DNA from: Microcaldota archaeon
Lineage (GTDB): Archaea > Micrarchaeota > Micrarchaeia > Norongarragalinales > Norongarragalinaceae
DNA length: 7,674 nt
Assembly (NCBI GenBank): GCA_016214445.1
Contig: JACROM010000041.1
Coordinates: 1-7,674 of the forward strand
Reading direction: 5' to 3'
Shown here: positions 1 to 5,002 of the stretch, one piece after another
Numbering within the stretch: the first letter of the stretch is position 1
Layout of the letters: each line of letters opens with the position of its first letter
The notes under the pieces: generated by a model
Seen by the model: only the letters and a program-made list of their open reading frames with translations
Database searches by the model: none
Told to the model about the DNA's origin: nothing
Program-made: the position numbers and the translations under genes

Positions 1-89
1 CGGCGTCTGCCTCGCCATTTTATTGCACGAAAGTAGGCCCTTGCAATCGTGTCGTTTTTGAACAACGAAAAAAGTCGTTTTTCCCTCAT
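1..89 (-). CDS. Possible start of an unidentified basic protein, cut by the left edge
   Basis: An ATG at 89-87 on the minus strand opens a frame of 29 codons that runs off the window without a stop. The visible peptide is rich in Arg and Lys, begins MREKRLFSLF and ends IKWRGRR; I do not recognise it. There is no Shine-Dalgarno sequence before the ATG. However, an AT-rich TATA-like box is centred about 24 nt upstream, which would place the transcript start at or next to the ATG, as in archaeal leaderless genes. It points the same way as the pyr operon but is separated from pyrC by about 160 nt with a T-run, so it is probably a separate unit. Only 29 codons are visible, so chance openness is possible. 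Confidence 0.35.
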   Translation of the reverse strand, partial: MREKRLFSLFKNDTIARAYFRAIKWRGRR

Positions 90-105
90 GAAATCATAAC
101 GCCTG

Positions 106-120
106 CCATTAATTTATGGT
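106..120 (-). promoter_or_regulatory. TATA-like box for the left-edge ORF
   Basis: On the minus strand this reads ACCATAAATTAATGG, an AT-rich core centred near 113, about 24 nt before the ATG at 89. That spacing fits an archaeal TATA box driving a leaderless transcript. The call rests on position and composition only. Confidence 0.35.
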
Positions 121-193
121 AGCGTCATCTACGGTATTACCTAAAGTTAAAATTCGGCGGTTATCAAATGTAAAAGCAGACGTGTTAAGGGAC

Positions 194-240
194 AAAAAAT
201 AGAAGAACGAAGAGTTAGGCGCTTAAGGCCCAACAGAACT
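194..240 (-). terminator. Probable 3' end of the pyr operon
   Basis: Downstream of the pyrC stop, the minus strand carries a weak 6-bp hairpin (about 213-231, arms TTGGGC and GCCTAA with one G-U pair). It is followed after about 15 nt by a run of six T residues at 199-194. Archaeal RNA polymerase terminates mainly at oligo-T tracts, so the T-run is the important part and the hairpin may be incidental. Confidence 0.4.
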
Positions 241-250
241 TAATTTGTTT

Positions 251-1582
251 TCAGTTTTTAGTGACTTCTTTTCCAAAGGGACCGAAAAAGGTTCCGTGCT
301 CGTACACTTTCCTTCCGCGCAAATAAACCAAAGAAGGCCAGCCTCTTAAGTTTTTGCCAGCGTAAGGAGACCACTTGGAACGGGAGAACATTTTCTCATC
401 CTCCACCCTCCTTTCTTCCGACAAGTCGACGAAAACCAAGTCCGCGTCGTAGCCTTTGGCGATGAAGCCTTTGTTCGGCAGGCGGAAAATTGTCGCGGGA
501 TTCTGGCAGCAAGTGCGTTGGACGATTTCCAAGGTGGTCCTGTGCTCGAGCGCCGCGGTAATCATGAGCGGAAGCCTCGTTTCAATTCCGGGAAAACCGG
601 ACGGCGCTTCCCAGTAAGGTTTCCTTTTTTCATCGAGCGTGTGGGGCGCGTGGTCCGTTCCTATTGCATCTACCGTGCAGTTGTTCAAAGCTATCCAAAG
701 CGCCTCATTGTCCTTTTCAGTGCGGACAGGAGGGTTGATTTTAACCCGGTTCTTCTGCGTTTCTTCGTCGCTTTCATTCAGGAACAAATGGTGCGGGGTA
801 ACTTCCATGAAAACAGGCAGCGTTTTCTTCGCGGAACGTATAAGCTCAACTTCTTTGGCAGTGGAAACATGAAGTATGTAAGTAGGGTTGTTGTGCTTCC
901 GCACCAAATCAATTACATTGGAAACCGCTGTTTCGGCGCACTTCGCGGGGCGCACCTCGTTGTGGCTCCGTATCTTCTTGTCGTTGTAGAAGTCGGCGTG
1001 GAACCGTATGCATTCTTCGTCCTCGGCGTGGACCGCCAAAATAAAGTTCAGTTCCGCGCCCAAAGCGAATATTTTCTCCTGCGCTTCAGCTGAGTCAACC
1101 AAAAGGTTTCCGGTGGAAGAGCCCATGAAAAGCTTCACTGCAATCGCACCCGCGTCCAGCATTTTCGGTATTTCATTTAAGTTGTCATTTGATGCGCCGG
1201 CGTACAAACCAAAGTCGCAGTAGCTCGTTTTGGAAGCATTGGCTGCCTTGGTCTTGTAGTCCTGAACGGAAACAGTGGGCGGAACTGTGTTCGGCATGTC
1301 AAGAGCGACAGTCACCCCGCCTGCAAGAGCGGCCTTGGAGCCTGAAGAAAAATCCTCCTTTGCTTTCTGGGCGACATTAGGCACTCCGGAGTCGCGGAAG
1401 TGAACGTGCGGGTCAACGAGTCCGGGCAGGACAAGCATGTTCTTGGCGTCAATTGTTTCCTTTGCCTGATGGGTGCCTGTTTCCGAAACAGCGGCAATGC
1501 TCTCGTCTTCAACCAAAATTTCGACGATCCTCAACACGTTGTTTTTCTCTATTATTCTCGCGTTCGTGATGAGGAAACCCAT
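251..1582 (-). CDS. pyrC: Dihydroorotase (class I type)
   Basis: Cyclises N-carbamoyl-L-aspartate to L-dihydroorotate, the third step of UMP synthesis, in the cytoplasm. The protein is 443 aa, normal for class I enzymes. All metal ligands are visible: the HxH of DPHVHFRDSG (H59, H61), the lysine to be carboxylated in AVKLF (K150), H185 in AVHAED, H238 in ILHVST and D310 in GTDHAPH. The start is ambiguous. A TTG at 1588 would overlap the pyrE stop by 4 nt. I prefer the ATG at 1582-1580, which lies 7 nt after a GGGG element and 2 nt beyond the pyrE stop; the TTG would have a spacing of only 1 nt. It is the last gene of the pyr operon and is probably translated by coupling to pyrE. The ligand set distinguishes it from allantoinase or hydantoinase relatives less firmly than the operon context does. 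Confidence 0.96.
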   Translation of the reverse strand: MGFLITNARIIEKNNVLRIVEILVEDESIAAVSETGTHQAKETIDAKNMLVLPGLVDPHVHFRDSGVPNVAQKAKEDFSSGSKAALAGGVTVALDMPNTVPPTVSVQDYKTKAANASKTSYCDFGLYAGASNDNLNEIPKMLDAGAIAVKLFMGSSTGNLLVDSAEAQEKIFALGAELNFILAVHAEDEECIRFHADFYNDKKIRSHNEVRPAKCAETAVSNVIDLVRKHNNPTYILHVSTAKEVELIRSAKKTLPVFMEVTPHHLFLNESDEETQKNRVKINPPVRTEKDNEALWIALNNCTVDAIGTDHAPHTLDEKRKPYWEAPSGFPGIETRLPLMITAALEHRTTLEIVQRTCCQNPATIFRLPNKGFIAKGYDADLVFVDLSEERRVEDEKMFSRSKWSPYAGKNLRGWPSLVYLRGRKVYEHGTFFGPFGKEVTKN

Positions 1583-1584
1583 TT

Positions 1585-2253
1585 TCAAACCCCGTACTGG
1601 GCGCGGTAACTTTTGAAGGACTCGTAGTGGCCGTCGTTCACGTACACTTTTCCGTCAATCTGCTTGTTGTGAAGGTAATCGAAAACAGAGGGAGCGTCAA
1701 GCACGCTGTAAACAGGAAGGCCCTGTTTTTTCAGCGCCTCCGCAGCGTACTCCCCTTTGTCGTCTTTCTCTTTCCGGTCGAAAGCAACGAGTATTCCGAG
1801 TATGCGAACCTTGCCTACGGATTCTATCTTCTGCTTCACTTCCAGCTTCGTTGCTCCGGTTGTTATGATGTCGTCTATTATGAGGACCTTGTCAAACTCC
1901 TTCACCGCACCGACAACTGACTGCGTGTCCTTGTCGCCGTAGGCCTTCACTTCCTTGCGGTCGTAGGCAAACCTCACGTTCATGCCGTTCTTCTCCGAAA
2001 GCTGAAGAGCTGTTGCAGCAGCAAGAGGGATGCCCGCGTAAGCAGGCCCGAAAAGAACGTCAGGTGACAGTTTCTCGTCCACTATCTTCTGCGCGTAAAC
2101 AGAGGAGATGCGCGCAAGAGCAGCGCCAGTGGAGAGGTTGCGCGCATTGTAGTAGTAAGAGCTTTTTCGGCCGCTTTTCAGGGTAAAATCGCCGAACTGA
2201 AGGGCGTTGTTCTTCAACAGGAATTTCACGAGCTCTTCTTGGAAAGGTTTCAT
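1585..2253 (-). CDS. pyrE: Orotate phosphoribosyltransferase, long bacterial-like form
   Basis: Transfers phosphoribose from PRPP to orotate, giving OMP. The product is 222 aa. Visible are the orotate-side KSGRKS segment (26-31), the FGPAYAGIPLA loop (from about residue 68) and the PRPP-binding signature VLIIDDIITTGAT (123-135). From recalled family sequences, the N-terminus (MKPFQEELVKF, then FGDFTLKSGRKS) and the C-terminal AQYGV closely resemble gammaproteobacterial PyrE (about 213 aa) rather than the shorter archaeal form of about 180 aa, which suggests bacterial ancestry. The ATG overlaps the pyrF stop in an ATGA, and GAGGTG upstream, inside pyrF, is its ribosome binding site; translation is therefore coupled. 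It works with the neighbouring PyrF as the two halves of eukaryotic UMP synthase. Confidence 0.96.
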   Translation of the reverse strand: MKPFQEELVKFLLKNNALQFGDFTLKSGRKSSYYYNARNLSTGAALARISSVYAQKIVDEKLSPDVLFGPAYAGIPLAAATALQLSEKNGMNVRFAYDRKEVKAYGDKDTQSVVGAVKEFDKVLIIDDIITTGATKLEVKQKIESVGKVRILGILVAFDRKEKDDKGEYAAEALKKQGLPVYSVLDAPSVFDYLHNKQIDGKVYVNDGHYESFKSYRAQYGV

Positions 2254-2960
2254 TGCTTCAGCACCTCATTTACTTCATTTCTCGTCCGGCGGGCCTCGAG
2301 ACCCGGCTTTCCGGCCTGCAAAATGGAACGCCCTACTATGGCATATCGCGTGCCGCTTTCAGCCGCCTTCTTGGTATCGCCTCCTTGCGTGCCGATGCCA
2401 GGGGACGCGATTGGTATGTTCGGAGCGAAAGAGTGAATCTTTGCCAGCAAGTCATATTGGTTTCCGGGAGCAATTATGCAGTCGACATTCAGTTCTTCCG
2501 CCATCTTTGCCAGCTTCTCTGCTGTTTCCTCCGAGAAAAGGTGGCCGGGCGAAGTCATGGCACACAACAGGAAAACCCCCTTCTCGCCTTTCCCTGCTGC
2601 GGCCTGCTGAGCCGACGCCTGGACTGCCTGCACGCTTTCCTTTCCGGGAAAACCGTGGCATATTATGGCGTCGTAACCCCGCGAGAAATAGTAATCTGAT
2701 TTGAACGCGTTGGAAGCGCCTATGTCGGCCAGCTTCGCGTCCAGTATGACAAACGGAACCTGTTCCTTGAACTTCGCCACAACCCGCGAATGCTTCTTGT
2801 TCCAGATGAGCGGCATCTCCGGATGGATTTTTACTGCAAGCAGGTATTTCGAGGTCGCCTTCAGAACCTGAAAAGCTTTTTTGTAGTCCTTCTCGTCCAA
2901 AGCAAGAACAAGGCGCGTGCCGCGCTCTACTGCCTTGCTTTCAAAAGCGTCCCTGAACAT
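2250..2960 (-). CDS. pyrF: Orotidine 5'-phosphate decarboxylase
   Basis: Decarboxylates OMP to UMP, the last step of the pathway. At 236 aa it has a usual length for the single-domain TIM barrel. The catalytic signature DAKLADI (74-80) supplies D74, K76 and D79. The phosphate loop SPGIGTQGGD lies at 186-195, followed by the arginine of VGRSI (209-213). The start codon sits 4 nt after the pyrI stop, and the perfect Shine-Dalgarno AGGTGATC contains that stop codon (TGA), so pyrI termination and pyrF initiation share the same bases. It overlaps pyrE by 4 nt at its 3' end. No missing residues or frameshift are seen. Confidence 0.96.
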   Translation of the reverse strand: MFRDAFESKAVERGTRLVLALDEKDYKKAFQVLKATSKYLLAVKIHPEMPLIWNKKHSRVVAKFKEQVPFVILDAKLADIGASNAFKSDYYFSRGYDAIICHGFPGKESVQAVQASAQQAAAGKGEKGVFLLCAMTSPGHLFSEETAEKLAKMAEELNVDCIIAPGNQYDLLAKIHSFAPNIPIASPGIGTQGGDTKKAAESGTRYAIVGRSILQAGKPGLEARRTRNEVNEVLKQ

Positions 2961-2964
2961 CCGA

Positions 2965-3429
2965 TCACCTTAACAGGTCGGCTTCGCCGTAGACCTTCTC
3001 GCAGAACGAGCACTTCAATCTAAGAGGGTGCGCCTGAACAACCGAAAGCCGCGAGATGCCTTCAGCGGAAGTAATGCAGTTTGGGTTGGGGCACGGCATC
3101 ACTCCTTCTATGAGCGAGGGCGTCTGCACCACGTACTTGTCAATCACCGCGTACTTCTTTATGGTGTTGACAGTAGCGTTAGGCGCAATCAGCGCTATAT
3201 GCGCCAATTCCTTCTTTTCAAGAGTCCGGCCTTCTATCTTGATGATGTCCTTCCTGCCGTAGTGCGAGGAAGGAACGTTCATCAGCACTGTTACTGTTCC
3301 GGGAAAATCTTCCTTTATGCCGAGCACTCCGAGCACGCGCATTGCCTTGCCTTTCGCGACGTGGTCTATAACAGTTCCGGTCTCTATCTTTTTCGCCTTC
3401 AGGAACTCGTTCGGTTTTTCTTCAGCCAT
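2965..3429 (-). CDS. pyrI: Aspartate carbamoyltransferase regulatory chain
   Basis: Regulatory chain of aspartate carbamoyltransferase. In the known enzyme it binds nucleotide effectors (CTP, ATP) in its N-terminal domain and attaches to PyrB through a zinc domain. The 154-aa length matches the family. The zinc site is complete: C113 and C118 in CPNPNC, C140 and C143 in CSFC. The N-terminal half (residues about 10-100) has the expected domain with IDHVAKGKA and the VLGI segment. The start ATG has GGTGA 6 nt upstream. A second ATG followed by the same 12 bases occurs 119 nt upstream but is out of frame, so the start at 3429 is preferred. Unlike the other gene junctions of the operon, the pyrB-pyrI junction is not overlapping. 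Confidence 0.96.
   Translation of the reverse strand: MAEEKPNEFLKAKKIETGTVIDHVAKGKAMRVLGVLGIKEDFPGTVTVLMNVPSSHYGRKDIIKIEGRTLEKKELAHIALIAPNATVNTIKKYAVIDKYVVQTPSLIEGVMPCPNPNCITSAEGISRLSVVQAHPLRLKCSFCEKVYGEADLLR
3418..3429 (-). repeat. Direct repeat, copy 2 (at the pyrI start)
   Basis: ATGGCTGAAGAA, the first four codons of pyrI, is identical to 3537-3548 just after the pyrB stop. Both copies are preceded by TGGTGAA and then a short divergent stretch (5 nt here, 9 nt in the other copy). Confidence 0.75.
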
Positions 3430-3462
3430 GTTGTTTCACCAGACATTCTTCTTTTTCCAGTT

Positions 3463-3516
3463 CCGCACAACTCTTTCAGAATTGTGGGGCCCCACAAACC
3501 CAAATGGTTTGTGCGG
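3463..3516. repeat. Imperfect 54-bp palindromic element between pyrB and pyrI
   Basis: The ends CCGCACAA (3463-3470) and TTGTGCGG (3509-3516) are exact inverted copies around the same axis as a perfect 16-bp palindrome, TTGTGGGGCCCCACAA (3482-3497). Each half also folds alone. The right half is strongest: CCCCACAAACC (3490-3500) pairs with GGTTTGTGCGG (3506-3516) with one mismatch and a 5-nt loop. The left half pairs CCGCACAA with TTGTGGGG, also with one mismatch. The element resembles a REP-like doublet or a small non-autonomous mobile palindrome. A related hairpin core lies in the tRNA-Gln intron (4932-4959). In the mRNA it would form one or two stems between the PyrB and PyrI reading frames and could affect their relative expression; that role is inference. 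Confidence 0.7.
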
Positions 3517-3536
3517 TTTTGCCGAAGCAAAAAAGC

Positions 3537-3548
3537 TTCTTCAGCCAT
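3537..3548 (-). repeat. Direct repeat, copy 1 (after the pyrB stop)
   Basis: Identical 12-mer to the start of pyrI, five bases after the pyrB stop codon. It opens an out-of-frame 49-codon ORF (3548 to 3399) that overlaps the beginning of pyrI. It looks like the original pyrI start or a duplicate of it, displaced by the palindrome-bearing insert between the two copies. Confidence 0.7.
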
Positions 3549-3553
3549 AACAA

Positions 3554-4441
3554 TCACTTCACCAGCAGGCTCAATATCGCCATGCGAACTGGCACGCCAT
3601 AGAAGCTCTGCTCGAAGTACTTCGCGCGCGGATTCTTGTCCACCTCGGGCGAAATCTCCTTCACTCTCGGCAGGGGGTGCATGATTATGGCGTCCTCCTT
3701 GAGTTTCTCGACGAAATCCGCGTCAATCTGGTACAAACTTTTCCGGTACTCTTCAGGGTCTGGGAAACGCTCCTCCTGCACCCTTGTCGCGTAGACTACG
3801 TCCGCGTCCTCGCGCAGCCTGTCCACTACCTCCACTTCTATCCTGCCAGAAACCTCGTCCACTATCCACTGCGGCATGGGCAGCGAAGGTGGCGAGTAAA
3901 GCATCACTTTGACTTTGTAGTGCGCGAGAAGGTAAAGCAGGGAATGCACAGTGCGGCCGTACTTCAGGTCGCCGGCAATCAGGAAAGTGAGCCCGTCAAT
4001 CTTCTTTTTTTCGCGGCTTATGGTGTAAAGGTCCATCAAAGCCTGCGTAGGGTGCTGGTTCGAGCCGTCGCCCGCATTTATCACCGGAATGGAAGAATAC
4101 TCCGCTGCCAGCGCAGCAGAACCCTCAAGGGGGTGCCTTATCACTATGACGTCGGAATAACCTTCCACAACCCGTATGGTGTCGCTCAGCCGCTCGCCCT
4201 TGCTGGCTGAAGTGGTTTTGGGGTCGGAGAAACCTATCACGTCGCCTCCAAGGCGGTGCATGGCGGTCTGGAACGAAAGCTGAGTTCTTGTGGAGGGTTC
4301 GTAGAACAGCGTAGCGAGAGTTTTGCCGCGCAGATCATCCACAGCGGTCTTCTTTTTCGCTACTGTCTCGTAGGTTTTGGCTTTCTTGAAAACATCGTCT
4401 ATGAAATCCTTGCTCAGCCCCCGCGCAGTAATCAGGTCCAT
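3554..4441 (-). CDS. pyrB: Aspartate carbamoyltransferase catalytic chain
   Basis: Condenses carbamoyl phosphate with L-aspartate to N-carbamoyl-L-aspartate, the committed step of pyrimidine synthesis. It acts as trimers held together by PyrI dimers. The 295-aa length is typical for archaeal and short bacterial forms. Signatures are the carbamoyl-phosphate site STRTQ (50-54), K81 in the mobile SASKGERLSDT loop, HPTQ (130-133) after the GDGSN segment, and HPLPR (255-259) in the aspartate domain. The start ATG is preceded by GATGGTGGG, giving a GGTGG Shine-Dalgarno with about 7 nt spacing. It is the first major gene of the operon, behind a structured leader. The ATCase signatures and the PyrI neighbour rule out ornithine carbamoyltransferase. 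Confidence 0.97.
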   Translation of the reverse strand: MDLITARGLSKDFIDDVFKKAKTYETVAKKKTAVDDLRGKTLATLFYEPSTRTQLSFQTAMHRLGGDVIGFSDPKTTSASKGERLSDTIRVVEGYSDVIVIRHPLEGSAALAAEYSSIPVINAGDGSNQHPTQALMDLYTISREKKKIDGLTFLIAGDLKYGRTVHSLLYLLAHYKVKVMLYSPPSLPMPQWIVDEVSGRIEVEVVDRLREDADVVYATRVQEERFPDPEEYRKSLYQIDADFVEKLKEDAIIMHPLPRVKEISPEVDKNPRAKYFEQSFYGVPVRMAILSLLVK

Positions 4442-4453
4442 AAAATCCCACCA

Positions 4454-4591
4454 TCAGAAATTCCGCCTTTGGGTCAAACCGAGCCCAAAGGCGTTTGCCT
4501 TGCGCCCCTTCAGAGCGACACGCCGGGCTTCAGCCCCGGCATAAAGTATAACGGCGGGCAAACTCGAAGACGTTCCATTCTTTTCCTTCAT
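4454..4591 (-). CDS. Possible 45-aa leader peptide upstream of pyrB
   Basis: A 45-codon ORF opens at ATG 4591-4589 behind AAAGGTGGG (4603-4595), a good ribosome binding site with about 5 nt spacing. It ends in TGA 12 nt before the pyrB ATG. The peptide starts MKEKNGTSSSLPAV and resembles no family I know; part of it (AGAEARR) is simply the translation of an inverted repeat. Because its codons run through the leader helices, its translation could open or close those structures and bring ribosomes to pyrB. Against it: no coding-specific signal beyond the RBS, and the upstream TATA-like box might place the transcript start too close to that RBS. Leader ORF by arrangement, unproven. Confidence 0.35.
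   Translation of the reverse strand: MKEKNGTSSSLPAVILYAGAEARRVALKGRKANAFGLGLTQRRNF
4464..4563 (-). promoter_or_regulatory. Structured pyr leader: three helices before pyrB
   Basis: The minus-strand leader RNA can form three helices. Helix A pairs 4557-4563 with 4493-4499 (7 bp, GTTTGCC/GGCAAAC). It encloses hairpin B at 4522-4540 (GCCGGG/CCCGGC plus a small loop). Hairpin C, 4484-4493 with 4464-4473, is a perfect 10-bp stem (CGCCTTTGGG/CCCAAAGGCG) with a 10-nt loop that ends 22 nt before the pyrB start codon. A and C meet at base 4493. No T-run follows hairpin C, so a bacterial-type attenuator is not supported. Control through ribosome access or coupling with the leader ORF is possible. Confidence 0.45.
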
Positions 4592-4612
4592 CTGCCCACC
4601 TTTACTTACTTA

Positions 4613-4632
4613 CCCGCAATACTTAATAAGGC
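4613..4632 (-). promoter_or_regulatory. Candidate pyr operon promoter (TATA box)
   Basis: On the minus strand this stretch holds CTTATTAAGTATT, a TATA-like box. A start about 25 nt downstream would fall near 4600 and give a leader of about 155 nt containing all three helices. It would also cut close to the RBS of the leader ORF. A second, weaker candidate, GTTATACTTTATG (4552-4540), would start transcription near 4521 and leave out helix A. I cannot choose between them from sequence alone. Confidence 0.35.
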
Positions 4633-4673
4633 TTTTTTTTCATCTCGCGAATCAAAAACCCTTCCGTCGCGCT

Positions 4674-4684
4674 CCTTTTAAAAA
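4674..4684 (+). promoter_or_regulatory. TATA box of the tRNA-Gln gene
   Basis: CCTTTTAAAAA-type AT-rich box centred about 28 nt before the first base of the tRNA (4708). This is the usual archaeal distance when transcription starts a few bases ahead of the mature end. It lies in the 266-nt region shared with the divergent pyr promoter. Confidence 0.55.
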
Positions 4685-4767
4685 CAAAACACCATAACAA
4701 TTCCGGTAGCCCCGTCGTCTAGTGGCCAAGGATGCCAGCCTTTGGAGCTGGATACGGCGGTTCGAAT

Positions 4768-4802
4768 GACCATCTTTTCTTTTCAGAAAAGAAAAGCTGG
4801 TC
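4768..4802 (+). repeat. Hairpin at the 5' end of the tRNA intron
   Basis: GACCA (4768-4772) pairs with TGGTC (4798-4802). After one T/C mismatch, CTTTTCTTTT pairs with AAAAGAAAAG over ten base pairs around a 3-nt loop. TGGTC recurs at 4976-4980 at the intron 3' end, so this hairpin and the closing helix of the intron are mutually exclusive. It could act as a folding switch or a kinetic intermediate. Confidence 0.6.
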
Positions 4803-4905
4803 GGTCCAAAAGAAAACGATTTAGCGCGCGAATTTAAAAGGACAAACATTTCTTTTATTTTATTCGCGCACAGGATCCTTTCTTTGGCGGACGACCGCAC
4901 CTTTA

Positions 4906-4931
4906 CCTGAAAACGCGCAAGCGTTTTCGGG
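4906..4931 (+). repeat. Intron hairpin with a GCAA tetraloop
   Basis: GAAAACGC and GCGTTTTC close a GCAA (GNRA-type) tetraloop at 4917-4920. CC (4906-4907) and a U-G pair extend the stem to 11 bp, ending at 4931. It is directly adjacent to the next hairpin at 4932-4959, so the two could stack end to end. Confidence 0.6.
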
Positions 4932-4959
4932 GCGCCACAAAGCAAAGCTTTGTGCGCGC
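4932..4959 (+). repeat. Intron hairpin related to the pyrB-pyrI palindrome
   Basis: CACAAAGC (4936-4943) and GCTTTGTG (4947-4954) form a perfect 8-bp stem over an AAA loop, extended by GCGC/GCGC across one bulged C. Its core, CCACAAA-loop-TTTGTGCG, is identical at all 15 core bases to one half of the element at 3463-3516. This suggests a dispersed palindromic repeat family that has inserted in the intron. Confidence 0.55.
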
Positions 4960-5002
4960 TTTGGAAAGAAAGGGGTGGTCTGCGAGATTCCGCTCGGGGC
5001 TA

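Larger units (their letters stand above)
4767..4988 (+). other. tRNA intron at position 59/60 with a BHB-like junction
   Basis: The exon-intron junction folds as a bulge-helix-bulge relative. T-stem pairs (4756-4760 with 4990-4994) are followed by a 3-nt bulge ATT (4987-4989), a 4-bp central helix (4761-4764 with 4983-4986: U-G, U-A, C-G, G-C), then AAT (4765-4767) facing TG (4981-4982), then the intron helix starting G4768-C4980. Cutting after the second base of each 3-nt element restores TTCGAAT. The TG makes the second bulge a 3x2 internal loop, so the motif is relaxed rather than canonical. The intron closing helix (4768-4784 with 4963-4980) is about 16-17 bp with several G-U pairs and one bulged A. 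No protein of useful length is encoded, so it is not a homing-endonuclease intron. At 222 nt it is very long for an archaeal tRNA intron. Confidence 0.75.
4708..5002 (+). tRNA. tRNA-Gln (anticodon UUG) with a 222-nt intron in the T-loop
   Basis: The 5' exon (4708-4766) has acceptor strand AGCCCCG, a D-arm (GTCT/GGAT, with G-U ends), an anticodon stem CCAGC/GCTGG with loop CTTTGGA (anticodon TTG at 4742-4744), a 4-nt variable loop, T-stem strand GGCGG and TTCGAA of the T-loop. The expected 3' remainder does not follow. It is found at 4989-5002: T, then CCGCT pairing with GGCGG (four Watson-Crick pairs and one G-U), then CGGGGCT pairing perfectly with the acceptor strand, then discriminator A. 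Joined, the exons give 73 nt and a complete cloverleaf; CCA is not encoded. The UUG anticodon decodes CAA (Gln). A simple scan would report a broken tRNA, because exon 2 is only 14 nt. The unusual split position may need a splicing endonuclease of relaxed specificity. Confidence 0.85.

Noticed and set aside
518..1093. 191-codon plus-strand ORF, and others antisense to the pyr genes
   Set aside because: They are mirror images of strongly conserved coding sequence on the other strand and show no motifs or RBS.
3399..3548. 49-codon ORF starting at the decoy ATG after pyrB
   Set aside because: It is out of frame with pyrI, translates through the palindrome, and is better explained as a by-product of the duplicated start.
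4522..4540. GC-rich hairpin as a bacterial intrinsic terminator
   Set aside because: No T-run follows on either strand, and the organism appears to be archaeal.
4768..4802. A short 35-nt intron consisting only of the first hairpin
   Set aside because: The bases after 4802 (GGTCCAAAAG) do not complete the T-stem or acceptor stem; only 4989-5002 does.
4652..4945. 97-codon minus-strand ORF
   Set aside because: It runs antisense through the tRNA exon and intron stems, has no ribosome binding site, and its peptide shows no recognisable composition or motif.
4767..4988. C/D-box or H/ACA guide RNA inside the intron
   Set aside because: A CTGA (D-box-like) occurs near 4907, but there is no C box (RUGAUGA). 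An ACA follows one stem, but there is no clear guide pocket or kink-turn.
4708..5002. Group I intron or homing-endonuclease intron, or an integrase attachment site
   Set aside because: No endonuclease or integrase is encoded, 222 nt is too short for a usual group I core, and the tRNA 3' end is not duplicated as it would be at an integrated element.
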